From Dactylosporangium aurantiacum (GTDB lineage: Bacteria > Actinomycetota > Actinomycetes > Mycobacteriales > Micromonosporaceae), in contig NZ_JNYJ01000095.1 of assembly GCF_000716715.1 (NCBI RefSeq), forward strand, positions 1-11,660: a stretch of DNA of 11,660 bases, written 5' to 3'. Numbering within the stretch: position 1 is the stretch's first letter; each line of letters starts with the position of its first letter. A program made the translations under genes and the position numbers. Shown piece after piece: positions 6,152 through 11,660 of the stretch. The notes under the pieces are model-generated. The model made no database searches. It was not told the origin of the DNA and saw only the letters and a program-made list of their open reading frames with translations.

Positions 6152-6832
6152 TCAGGCCTCCGAGGGGTGCTTGAGGATGTCGGTGAGCAGGGCGCGGTGG
6201 GCGGGGAAGATGCGGCCGCAGTAGCGGCTGGCGAGGTGGTCGGTGAGCGCCCAGATGTTGTCGGCGTGGACCCATCGGGCGTCTTTGGCGTCGTCGGCGC
6301 CGGCCACGGGAAGCAATTCGTCGCGGTCGTCGGGGTGGTAGGTGCCGAGGTGGCAGCGCGACAGGACGGAGACGATCCACGCTTCGTCGCTGGCGCGGGG
6401 GTCGGGCACGTAGCGGGGTGTGGTGGTGTGCCAGTCGGCCCACGACAGGTCGAGGGTCGTTTCCTCGGCCAGCTCGCGGACGGCGGCGGCGGTCGGGGAC
6501 TCGCCCGGGTCGACCATGCCGCCGGGCAGTGCCCAGCCGTGCCCGTCGGCGCGTTCGACCATGACGATCCACCGGCAGCCGTTCGGGTCGACGGTCTCGA
6601 CCAGGGCGTCAGCGGCGACCGCCTCGCCCCAGTGCCCGAGTTCGTTGCGGCCGTGCTCGATGCCGGTCGGCGCGAACGGGTTGACCGGCCGCCCGTCGGT
6701 GACGGTGAACGGGATCAGCGCGGCGGCTTGCCGGGTGGGCCAGTCGATGCGGGTCGGGTCGGTGATCGGGTCGGCCCAGCCGTCGTGGACGCCGACGGTG
6801 AGCACGTCAGGGTGGGTGTAGGTCTTGGTCAT
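6152..6832 (-). CDS. NUDT9-like ADP-ribose pyrophosphatase (Nudix hydrolase)
   Basis: A 226-residue Nudix hydrolase, expected to split ADP-ribose into AMP and ribose 5-phosphate. The Nudix box runs from G105 to L127: GMVDPGE, then seven residues, then RELAEETTL. The usual late Gly is Thr126. The surroundings match the NUDT9 subfamily rather than generic MutT: NPFAPTGIEHGRNELGHWGE (51-70), WALPGGMVDPGE (100-111), YVPDPRASDEAW (141-152) and AGADDAKDARWV (177-188). The ATG at 6830-6832 is preferred because of GAGG six bases upstream. A GTG at 6842-6844 overlaps the previous stop but lacks a site. In pSAM2 the Nudix protein Pif blocks redundant transfer into element-carrying cells. This gene may have the same exclusion role, though orthology is not shown here. 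Confidence 0.88.
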   Translation of the reverse strand: MTKTYTHPDVLTVGVHDGWADPITDPTRIDWPTRQAAALIPFTVTDGRPVNPFAPTGIEHGRNELGHWGEAVAADALVETVDPNGCRWIVMVERADGHGWALPGGMVDPGESPTAAAVRELAEETTLDLSWADWHTTTPRYVPDPRASDEAWIVSVLSRCHLGTYHPDDRDELLPVAGADDAKDARWVHADNIWALTDHLASRYCGRIFPAHRALLTDILKHPSEA

Positions 6833-6840
6833 GGGTGGCC

Positions 6841-7083
6841 TCACGCGGCCCGGCGGGCGGCGTTGACGCGACGCTGGTAGTACCGCAGCGCCTCGCTGAC
6901 CACCGCGTCACGCGCCCGGTGCAGCCGCCGGGCGGTCACCTCATCGACCGGCCGTCGCGCGTCGAGGATGACGAGCTGCACGTCCAGCAGCTCAATCTCC
7001 GCCTCGATCAGCGGCCACTCGTCCTCGATCGCGGCCAGGTCGGCGGCGGTCGGTTCGTCCGTCGAATCACGGTCGTAGATCAC
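6841..7083 (-). CDS. DUF6284-like small protein, first gene of the leftward operon
   Basis: An 80-residue protein starting at GTG (7081-7083), four bases after CAGGAGA. It contains EPTAADLAAIEDEWPLIEAE (10-29), then ELLDVQLVILDARRPVD (31-47), then a basic helix RRLHRARDAVVSEAL (52-66). This acidic helix, hydrophobic helix, basic helix layout fits the DUF6284 family, common as a small gene near Nudix and spd genes of actinomycete elements. The family assignment is from memory. No catalytic motif is visible; an adaptor or regulatory role is possible. The frame is open upstream to 7305, but that extension crosses the leader hairpin and is not typical of the family. It is the first gene after the predicted promoter at 7387-7415. 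Confidence 0.78.
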   Translation of the reverse strand: MIYDRDSTDEPTAADLAAIEDEWPLIEAEIELLDVQLVILDARRPVDEVTARRLHRARDAVVSEALRYYQRRVNAARRAA

Positions 7084-7110
7084 GGTCTCTCCTGTGAGAT
7101 CGGAAGGGTC

Positions 7111-7136
7111 GCCCGGCCGAGATGCCCCGGCCGGGC
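7111..7136 (-). promoter_or_regulatory. Leader hairpin upstream of the DUF6284-like gene
   Basis: GCCCGGCC (7111-7118) pairs with GGCCGGGC (7129-7136) around a 10-base loop, ending about 28 bases before the GTG start. It could act as an attenuator in the leader. No T-run follows, so termination is not certain. Confidence 0.45.
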
Positions 7137-7262
7137 GGAAAGCGTTGTGGAATAAGCGATTCAGCGCGGCTAGCCGGTCTTGCTCACCCGCTCGCTCGGG
7201 ACCTACCGAGGTCGTCGCAGGACATCTCGCGCACGGCCTCGCACGCGCTGTCTTTCGTGTCG

Positions 7263-7277
7263 CTGTGGAGTTCTCAA
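7263..7277 (-). promoter_or_regulatory. rRNA-leader boxC-like motif in the operon leader (possible NusA/antitermination site)
   Basis: On the leftward strand the bases read TTGAGAACTCCACAG. This closely resembles the TTGAGAACTCAACAG/AATAG element of actinobacterial pre-16S leaders, where GAACUCAAUAG is the known NusA-binding boxC RNA of Mycobacterium tuberculosis. It lies about 100 bases into the predicted leader transcript. Function here is inferred only from sequence similarity. Confidence 0.4.
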
Positions 7278-7379
7278 CGGACGCGCACACGGCGGGCAGG
7301 TACACGAACGGGGCAGCCGAAGCCGCTACGCCGTGCCTACCAACCGGCTGAGCTGCTGTGATGCGCTTGCTAGCAGCTC

Positions 7380-7401
7380 TACTGCGACCGTACTCGCAGT
7401 A
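7380..7401. promoter_or_regulatory. Operator-like dyad overlapping the leftward promoter
   Basis: A perfect inverted repeat TACTGCGA-N6-TCGCAGTA covers the -10 box and the adjoining spacer of the leftward promoter. Single (C/T)TGCGA half-sites recur at 7440-7445 and 7460-7465. The arrangement is that expected for a repressor site, most simply for the XRE protein encoded next to it. Confidence 0.6.
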
Positions 7402-7415
7402 TTTCTGTGAGTCAA
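7387..7415 (-). promoter_or_regulatory. Predicted sigma-70-type promoter for the leftward operon
   Basis: On the minus strand, TTGACT (7410-7415) and TACGGT (7387-7392) are separated by exactly 17 bases. This matches the actinomycete housekeeping consensus TTGAC-N17-TANNNT. Transcription would start near 7380, giving a leader of about 300 nt before the first start codon at 7083. Confidence 0.6.
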
Positions 7416-7492
7416 GAAAAACTGTGATTGGCAGAAGTGCTGCGAGACTGGCAAGCTGGTTGCGACCATGAATGCAGAGGAAGAGGCAGGCA

Positions 7493-7813
7493 ATGAGCAG
7501 GGGTTTTGCGTTGGTTGTCCGGTTCTATCTCCAAGACGACGAGGCGGCGAGCGGGTTCGATGAGCTGGTCGCGCGGACGACTCCGGAGATTGAGCGGCTC
7601 GAACCGGGCACGCTGGCATACGTCGTGCACTCCGTGCCCGATGAGCCGCTCGTGCGCGTCTTCTACGAGCTGTACGCCGACCGGGCCGCCTTCGATGCGC
7701 ACGAGCAGCAGCCGCACACCAAGCACTTCCTGGCCGAACGGGTGCGGTACACGAGCGGTGTCGACGTGACGTTCATGCAGGCCGAATCAGGGAAGGGGCC
7801 GTTGCCACTGTGA
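7493..7813 (+). CDS. ABM-fold (antibiotic biosynthesis monooxygenase/YgiN-like) protein
   Basis: A 106-residue protein of the dimeric ferredoxin-like ABM fold. The first strand is GFALVVRFYL (4-13), followed by a long helix with DELVARTTPEIERLEPGTLA (23-42), strand YVVHSV (43-48), then VRVFYELYADRAAFDAHEQQ (54-73) and PHTKHFLAER (74-83), where His residues often line the pocket. Known relatives oxidise quinols or polyketide-like aromatics without a metal or flavin, while others only bind ligand. The substrate here is unknown. The stop overlaps the next start as GTGA, so it is co-translated with the XRE regulator. It may provide a small-molecule signal or sense one. The ATG at 7493 follows a purine-rich AGAGGCAGG stretch. 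An in-frame ATG at 7472 would add seven residues and is less likely. Confidence 0.78.
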   Translation: MSRGFALVVRFYLQDDEAASGFDELVARTTPEIERLEPGTLAYVVHSVPDEPLVRVFYELYADRAAFDAHEQQPHTKHFLAERVRYTSGVDVTFMQAESGKGPLPL

Positions 7814-9054
7814 CCACCGAGGATCAGCGCGCATTTGGCGCGCGCGTCGCCGAACTGCGGAAGCAGCGCGGTATGACCCAGGGGGAGCTGGCCGCCGCGC
7901 TCGGGCGCACGTCGAGTTGGCTCTCACAGGTGGAGCGCGGAGTACAGCCGGTCGCGAGGCTGGACGTGCTCCGCCTCCTGGCCGACGGCCTCGGCGTGTC
8001 CGTTCAGGCGCTACAGCCTGACTCACCAATTGCGCCGGAGACCCCGGTTCGCGATGAAGGGGCGCTTCCGGCGAACGACCTGGACCAGGCCCGACTCGTC
8101 ATCTCCGGCCACCCTGTGCCTGAGGTGCTGCTCGCTGAGGAAGTCACTCCCGCGCCGGTGAGCTTGTCGGAACTGCGGTCCGCCGTGGACGAGATCTGGG
8201 CTCTTACGCACGCAAACCAGTTCGCGGAGCTGAGTGCCTCTATCGGGCCGCTTGTACCGCGCTTGGAACGAGCAGCGCGCACGGCGCCGGATGACGAACG
8301 GCCGGCACTCTGGTCGCTGCTCAGCCGCACCTACCAGGCGCTGTCGGCAGCCTTCGTGCGGCAGGATGAACCGGACGCAGCCTGGATCGCGGCCGACCGG
8401 GCGATCAATGCTGCCGAGCGGTCCGGCGAGGTACTGCACGTCTTCGCAGGCGTGTTTCGCCTCGCGCAGGCGTTCGTCCGCCTCAAGCGCGTCGACCAGG
8501 CCGAGCACGCGGCGACGACCGCAGTGAACGCACTCCACCAGCACACACCGGCCGTCGCCGCGGAGGCCGAGGCGCTCTCAGTGATGGGCTCGCTCCATCT
8601 CGTCCTGGCGCTCGCGCACGCGCGTGCCGGGAGCCGCGCCGAGGCGCGCCGCGAGATCGAGCACGCCCGGCAGGTCGCACGGCGCCTGGGAAAAGATCGG
8701 AACGACTACAACCTTGAATTCGGCCCGACGAATGTGGAGATCCAAGCAGTCTCCATCGCCGTCGAGCTCGGCGACGCTGGCGAAGCGATCGACATCGGAC
8801 AGCAGATCGACGCCGCAGGGCTGTCCATCGAGCGGCGCGCCCGGCTTTTCCTGGACATGGGGCGCGCGTACGGCCAGCGCAGGCAGACCGGCGAGGCGCT
8901 CGCCTGTCTCTTGCGGGCCGAAGAACTCGCACCTGAGCTGATCCACACGCATGTAGCGGCACGGAGCGCCATCAGAGAACTGATCCTGATCGCCGGCCGC
9001 GCAACATCGCCGGAACTGAGGGCGCTCGCCGAGCGGGCCGACGCTCAGCCCTAG
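7810..9054 (+). CDS. XRE-family regulator with TPR-like C-terminal domain
   Basis: A 414-residue regulator. Residues 11-66 form a Cro/C1-type helix-turn-helix: RVAELRKQRGMTQGELAAAL (12-31), recognition part TSSWLSQVERG (34-44), then LDVLRLLADGLGV. After a Pro-rich linker (70-112), about 300 helical residues with Ala-rich paired helices look like tetratricopeptide repeats (for example AWIAADRAINAAERSGE and LDMGRAYGQRRQTGEALACL). This layout is common in actinomycete regulators. The TPR part probably binds a peptide or partner that alters DNA binding. The GTG start (7810-7812) overlaps the previous stop. The gene is divergent from the transfer operon, whose promoter carries a perfect dyad. It is therefore the likely repressor or activator of transfer, which is inference from context. 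The gene ends before a terminator hairpin. Confidence 0.9.
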   Translation: MTTEDQRAFGARVAELRKQRGMTQGELAAALGRTSSWLSQVERGVQPVARLDVLRLLADGLGVSVQALQPDSPIAPETPVRDEGALPANDLDQARLVISGHPVPEVLLAEEVTPAPVSLSELRSAVDEIWALTHANQFAELSASIGPLVPRLERAARTAPDDERPALWSLLSRTYQALSAAFVRQDEPDAAWIAADRAINAAERSGEVLHVFAGVFRLAQAFVRLKRVDQAEHAATTAVNALHQHTPAVAAEAEALSVMGSLHLVLALAHARAGSRAEARREIEHARQVARRLGKDRNDYNLEFGPTNVEIQAVSIAVELGDAGEAIDIGQQIDAAGLSIERRARLFLDMGRAYGQRRQTGEALACLLRAEELAPELIHTHVAARSAIRELILIAGRATSPELRALAERADAQP

Positions 9055-9088
9055 AACAGGTACAAGGACGAACCAATGCGGCCGAACG

Positions 9089-9126
9089 AGGGCAGGGTAT
9101 CGAGCATTTGTGCAGTACCCTGCCCT
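9089..9126. terminator. Bidirectional hairpin between convergent regulator and defence genes
   Basis: AGGGCAGGGTA (9089-9099) pairs perfectly with 9116-9126. The 16-base loop contains a smaller GCA-TTTG-TGC pairing. It lies between the stop of the rightward XRE gene (9054) and the stop of the leftward rloB-like gene (9204), where a shared terminator is expected. A weaker CGCGG/CCGCG hairpin (9181-9197) lies next to the rloB stop. Confidence 0.65.
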
Positions 9127-9203
9127 AGCGCTGGTCAAAGAGTGGGGATTGGCCCGCTGTCGAACCACCTGGTTACGCAGCGCGGTGAGTCGCCGCGGGC
9201 TTG

Positions 9204-9815
9204 CTAAGGCGTGGTGCCCAGCAACTCGATAAGCTGCCACACGTTTGTCGAAGGATTACCGGCAGGTGCAGCGTCAAGCTGCTTTGCGCGCCGTACTGCC
9301 TCGCCAATTCCTGCGTCAAAGTCGGCGAAGTTCAATGTGGACTTATCCCATGGCTTACCAATGGACCTCGACAATTTCTCGGCGGCTTTTTTTGGGCCAG
9401 CAATGTGCGCTCTCGAATTTTCTCGATGCAGGATGAGCCAGACTTCGAAGCACGGGTTTGACCATGCCAGCGAAACCTCAAGGCTTTCGGCCTCCGTGCT
9501 TGGCTCAACGGTGTCAAAGTCATCGACGTCGCAAACCGCCCAGGCGTGATCGTATTCGTTTTCATCGCGTCGCCGCGCGGCATCACGAACAACCTCAAGG
9601 GGCGACCCGTTTGTAAATGTAACGATCACCCGACCTGCGGTAACCCACGGAAGATCCTTGACGCACTTAAAGTACTTGATTTCCGTGGACTTTCCGTTCG
9701 TGTCAACCAGAACGGTCGTTCGCTGTTCGCGGCGGTTCGGGAGCCGTCTTAGGTCCGTCTCTCTTCCGGTGCCAAGTTTTACGCCACGATGTTCGGCATT
9801 TCCCCTACGCGCCAT
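9204..9815 (-). CDS. rloB: RloB-like protein of an RloAB/AbiL-type defence pair
   Basis: A 203-residue protein with the RloB layout. It has a basic start, MARR...RLPNRREQR. The first strand and loop are TVLVDTNGKSTEIKYFK (34-50), the position of the family's ILIVCEGEKTEPNYF-type motif. The acidic motif AVCDVDDFD follows (93-101), then SNPCFEVWLILH (119-130) and NPSTNVWQLIELL (187-199). The first and third motifs recall a Toprim-type metal nuclease. The CEG glutamate is replaced here (TNG, N40), although E45 of STE remains. RloB works with the ATPase RloA, and related AbiLi/AbiLii pairs cause abortive phage infection. The ATG (9813-9815) lies 11 bases inside the end of rloA with GAGGG five bases upstream. 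A TTG at 9827 is less likely. Confidence 0.82.
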   Translation of the reverse strand: MARRGNAEHRGVKLGTGRETDLRRLPNRREQRTTVLVDTNGKSTEIKYFKCVKDLPWVTAGRVIVTFTNGSPLEVVRDAARRRDENEYDHAWAVCDVDDFDTVEPSTEAESLEVSLAWSNPCFEVWLILHRENSRAHIAGPKKAAEKLSRSIGKPWDKSTLNFADFDAGIGEAVRRAKQLDAAPAGNPSTNVWQLIELLGTTP

Positions 9816-11118
9816 CGCTGCCCTCAACGACTTCGGACATGCGTGAGGCTAGCGCCTTTTCGAACAAGTATGTTGAAATTTCAGGAACTCCGCCGTAGTT
9901 TCCGTTGAGGTATCGGCGCTGACGATTCTCCCCTTCGCGCCGAGGCTTAAAATCTGCCAAGGGATAGAGGGTAGAGGTACCGTCATCGCTTTTCTCTGTA
10001 AACCAAATCTCATCGCGTCCCAGAACCTCCTCAGCGTCAAGGGTCCCGAGTAGCGTTGCGTCATGGCTGGAGAAAACCAGCTGGGCTAGCCGCGGATTTG
10101 AGGCGGGACTTCTAAACAACCCGATCAACTTTGCAGTCAGGATTGGGTGCAGGCTCGAATCAATTTCATCAACCATCATGATGCCACCGATGCGCAGCAC
10201 TGATGCAGCAACGTAGGCAAGGTCAAGCAGCCGGCGTGTTCCTGTCGACTCGTTCTCTAGACTAAGAATGCCGTCGCCAGACGGTCCTTTATGGGTAAAG
10301 AGCAGTCGACGGCGTACTTGAGTCGTGTTGGTCGTCGAGTCGGAAAGAAATTCCTCGACATCGAACAGTGAATCTTGTGTCTCCGTCTGCACCGCCACGT
10401 CGACGATTCCAACATCGGCAGCTCTCATGAGGTCGACGATAACGTCGCGACTGCTGCCTAGATCTGACCAGATTGAGGCGAAGTTCCGCAGGGGCAGATC
10501 CGGTCTCGTGCGGACACGCGATCGGAAGAACCACCGGTAGACATCATGTAGTGGCTGATGTACTTGATCGTCTAGCGATGCTCGACGGTTGAATCGAGCT
10601 ACGGTTGAAATGAATAATGCGGTAGGGGCTGTGATGTTGGAGATGCGTTCCAGATCCGATTGCTTTCGACTCTCCTCCCCCCACACAAAGTTCTCACCAT
10701 CGCGCTCAAAAACGCGACGCTTCTTCTTGAGCGGATAATGAAACAGCCATTCTTCTACGATTCCTTCGTCATTTATGGTAAATCCATAAGTATGACGAAC
10801 GCCATCAAGTGATAGATCGACTACATAGCGTGATGGAGTGCGAGCTATGTCGATAGAAAGCTTGAATGGTTCGCGAGGAATAGAAATCGCTAGGCCGGGT
10901 TCCACGGCGCGGTCCGAGCTGGTGACCATTCGGCGCATGAACTGGAATGCGTGGATGGCATTTGACTTTCCAGATGCATTTGCACCGAATATGCCTGTTA
11001 CGAGAACGCTCGGTCGAGACTCCGCCCGCTCGTCGCCAGAATCATAGATGGGTGTGAGATTAAGTTGCTGCTCGTCGGCGAAGGAGCGATGGTTGGCGAA
11101 ACGGAAACTCTGCAGCAT
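9805..11118 (-). CDS. rloA: RloA-like AAA/ABC-type ATPase of an RloAB/AbiL-type defence pair
   Basis: A 437-residue ATPase of the SMC/OLD-like group that partners RloB. The N-terminus FRFANHRSF (5-13) leads to Walker A GANASGKS (45-52). The middle 55-280 is a helical and strand insertion. The signature-like LENESTGTRRLLDL (287-300), Walker B GGIMMVDEIDSSLHP (311-325) and H-loop FSSHDATLL (349-357) follow. The C-terminal RYLNGNYGGVPEI (402-414) is typical of RloA and AbiLi. The ATP cycle probably senses phage infection and controls the effector RloB. The ATG (11116-11118) has GGAGG 11 bases upstream. The frame is open to 11262, but the extra stretch lacks family resemblance and begins inside the intergenic region. 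Base composition is clearly less GC-rich than in the transfer genes, consistent with separate acquisition. Confidence 0.88.
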   Translation of the reverse strand: MLQSFRFANHRSFADEQQLNLTPIYDSGDERAESRPSVLVTGIFGANASGKSNAIHAFQFMRRMVTSSDRAVEPGLAISIPREPFKLSIDIARTPSRYVVDLSLDGVRHTYGFTINDEGIVEEWLFHYPLKKKRRVFERDGENFVWGEESRKQSDLERISNITAPTALFISTVARFNRRASLDDQVHQPLHDVYRWFFRSRVRTRPDLPLRNFASIWSDLGSSRDVIVDLMRAADVGIVDVAVQTETQDSLFDVEEFLSDSTTNTTQVRRRLLFTHKGPSGDGILSLENESTGTRRLLDLAYVAASVLRIGGIMMVDEIDSSLHPILTAKLIGLFRSPASNPRLAQLVFSSHDATLLGTLDAEEVLGRDEIWFTEKSDDGTSTLYPLADFKPRREGENRQRRYLNGNYGGVPEISTYLFEKALASRMSEVVEGSDGA

Positions 11119-11623
11119 GATGGCTCTACCCTCCCCAGTAGGGTGGCCTGGGCGCCTTCTGTGCGAGTAAACCACGCAGAACCCGCTGTTGCACCACCCT
11201 TGACAAGATCGAGACTGTACCTCCCGCTGAACGTCACGGAACGTGGGAGTGCAAGGCAGCACCCCTAGGAGTCGGAAACATACTCATTAGGGCTAATTGT
11301 CTGATTAGTCCTGTAGCTCAGGCGGTGTCCTGCCGTAGGGCAACGGTTTGCCCTGGCAACTGTCGACTTGCCGTGGCAACCGTCGACGAGGGTGCGAATT
11401 TCTTGCGCAGGCTTGGTTGACGGAGCCGCAGAGGGTGGTTCGGGCAACTTTCATGAGCCGGGCGATCGGCTGGGCAGGCGTGGCGACGCTCCTAGCCGTG
11501 CCACATCCATGCCAGACGACACGGTTGATCAAGGTAAATAGCGGGGACTGACGGTCAGGCGAGGCTGGATGGGCAGGTCAGCGTCCTGGTAGGTCAACGG
11601 TTGTTGTGAGTCCAGTCCTGGCA
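11119..11623. other. Non-coding right-end region of the element
   Basis: No convincing gene was found on either strand. The region holds the rloA leader with a possible minus-strand -10 TACAGT (11214-11219) but no good -35. It also holds an AT-rich dyad ATTAG-GG-CTAAT (11286-11297) with another ATTAG at 11304-11308, tandem palindromic repeats (11348-11387) and scattered GGTCA repeats. This composition fits the integrase-binding flank of an attachment site. Confidence 0.6.
11348..11387. repeat. Two tandem 20-bp repeats, each with a TTGCC-NT-GGCAA palindrome
   Basis: TTGCCCTGGCAA (11348-11359) and TTGCCGTGGCAA (11368-11379) are each followed by C(T/C)GTCGAC, giving a period of exactly 20 bases. 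Further GGCAAC copies are at 11339-11344 and 11443-11448. Two helical turns of spacing puts the sites on one DNA face. They could be integrase/excisionase arm sites or an operator. Confidence 0.55.
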
Positions 11624-11636
11624 GTGTGGGGGTCAG
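11553..11636 (+). repeat. Spaced GGTCA repeats approaching the attachment site
   Basis: GGTCAG occurs at 11553-11558, 11576-11581 and 11631-11636, with GGTCAA at 11592-11597. They are all on one strand and the last enters the tRNA-like core. Short direct repeats beside an att core are typical of tyrosine-integrase binding arms. The motif is short, so chance is possible. Confidence 0.3.
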
Positions 11637-11660
11637 GGGTTCGAGTCCCCTCGTCTCCAC
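11635..11660 (+). other. Attachment site: 3' end of a tRNA or tmRNA gene (attR-like)
   Basis: A T-arm is present: AGGGG (11635-11639), loop TTCGAGT (11640-11646), CCCCT (11647-11651). It is followed by a 7-base 3' acceptor strand CGTCTCC (11652-11658), discriminator A and the first C of CCA. No matching GGAGACG 5' acceptor strand, D-arm or anticodon arm precedes it, so this is a 3' remnant and not a whole tRNA. AICEs integrate into tRNA 3' ends and duplicate this part. With the 3' end facing right, the element lies to the left and the intact gene should be beyond base 1 on the same strand. The CTCCAC end also fits tmRNA. The identity cannot be settled. Confidence 0.75.

Larger units (their letters stand above)
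7084..7492. other. Divergent control region between leftward operon and regulator pair
   Basis: This 409-base stretch has no convincing gene. It holds, from left to right, a GC hairpin close to the DUF6284-like start (7111-7136), a short dyad GACCT-ACCG-AGGTC (7200-7213), an rRNA-leader-like motif (7263-7277), and the leftward promoter with overlapping operator dyad (7380-7415). Two further (C/T)TGCGA half-sites (7440-7445, 7460-7465) lie before the rightward gene. No clear -35/-10 pair for the rightward genes was found. Confidence 0.7.

Noticed and set aside
7084..7305. Extended N-terminus of the DUF6284-like protein from GTG at 7303-7305
   Set aside because: It would double the family's usual length and cover the leader hairpin and rRNA-like motif; GTG at 7081-7083 has CAGGAGA.
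11200..11228. TTGACA at 11200-11205 as a plus-strand promoter
   Set aside because: No TANNNT box lies 16-19 bases downstream and no rightward gene follows.
11312..11325. TGTAGCTCAGGCGG, which resembles a tRNA D-arm
   Set aside because: No acceptor, anticodon or T-arm lies at the right distance, so it does not form a tRNA.
11265..11551. Short open frames on both strands in the right-end region
   Set aside because: They overlap each other, lack ribosome binding sites and run through repeats; no family resemblance was seen.
1..11660. CRISPR array or insertion sequence
   Set aside because: No regular repeat-spacer series, no transposase and no IS-type terminal repeats were found.

Overview
The window looks like the larger, right-hand part of an actinomycete integrative and conjugative element (AICE). 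The DNA is very GC-rich over most of its length. Genes are tightly packed, often with ATGA, GTGA or TGATG overlaps, and the cargo set is typical of these elements. It combines a single FtsK/SpoIIIE-type DNA translocase, a primase-polymerase replication protein, small membrane proteins of spread (Spd) type, a Nudix hydrolase, a DUF6284-like protein and an XRE regulator. The last 26 bases read as the 3' end of a tRNA or tmRNA (T-arm plus 3' acceptor strand). This suggests that the window stops at the distal attachment site. No integrase or excisionase is visible; they should lie left of base 1 if the element is complete. The host genus cannot be fixed from the sequence.

Bases 1-7083 form one leftward (minus-strand) operon. 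In transcription order it encodes: a DUF6284-like protein; a NUDT9-like ADP-ribose pyrophosphatase; a wHTH-plus-membrane protein (SpdB2/DUF2637-like); a DUF3307-like membrane protein; a 49-residue membrane peptide; a small coiled-coil protein; the TraB/FtsK-like transfer ATPase; a membrane-anchored double CxxC protein; a small Cys/His protein; a prim-pol replication protein; and a gene running off the left edge. Two almost identical hairpins interrupt the operon. Eight copies of an 8-bp motif, GGTAACG(G/C), cluster around the 3' end of the transfer ATPase gene and form nested palindromes there. They are a good candidate for the conjugative transfer locus (clt/TRS) or an origin.

Bases 7084-7492 are a control region. 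A strong leftward promoter (TTGACT-17-TACGGT) is overlapped by a perfect 8-bp-arm dyad. It would make a leader of about 300 nt that carries a motif like the NusA-binding boxC of actinobacterial rRNA leaders and a GC hairpin. Rightward from here run an ABM-type monooxygenase-fold protein and an overlapping XRE/TPR regulator, which is the obvious candidate for controlling the divergent promoter. A terminator hairpin at 9089-9126 separates this pair from the next module.

Bases 9204-11118 (minus strand) encode an RloA/RloB (AbiL-like) two-gene module: an SMC/ABC-like ATPase and an RloB protein. It is visibly less GC-rich than the rest and so is probably anti-phage cargo acquired separately. The RloB protein lacks the Glu usually found in its N-terminal CEG motif. 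Bases 11119-11660 contain no convincing gene. They hold AT-rich dyads, tandem 20-bp palindromic repeats and GGTCA repeats leading to the attachment site, as expected for an element end.
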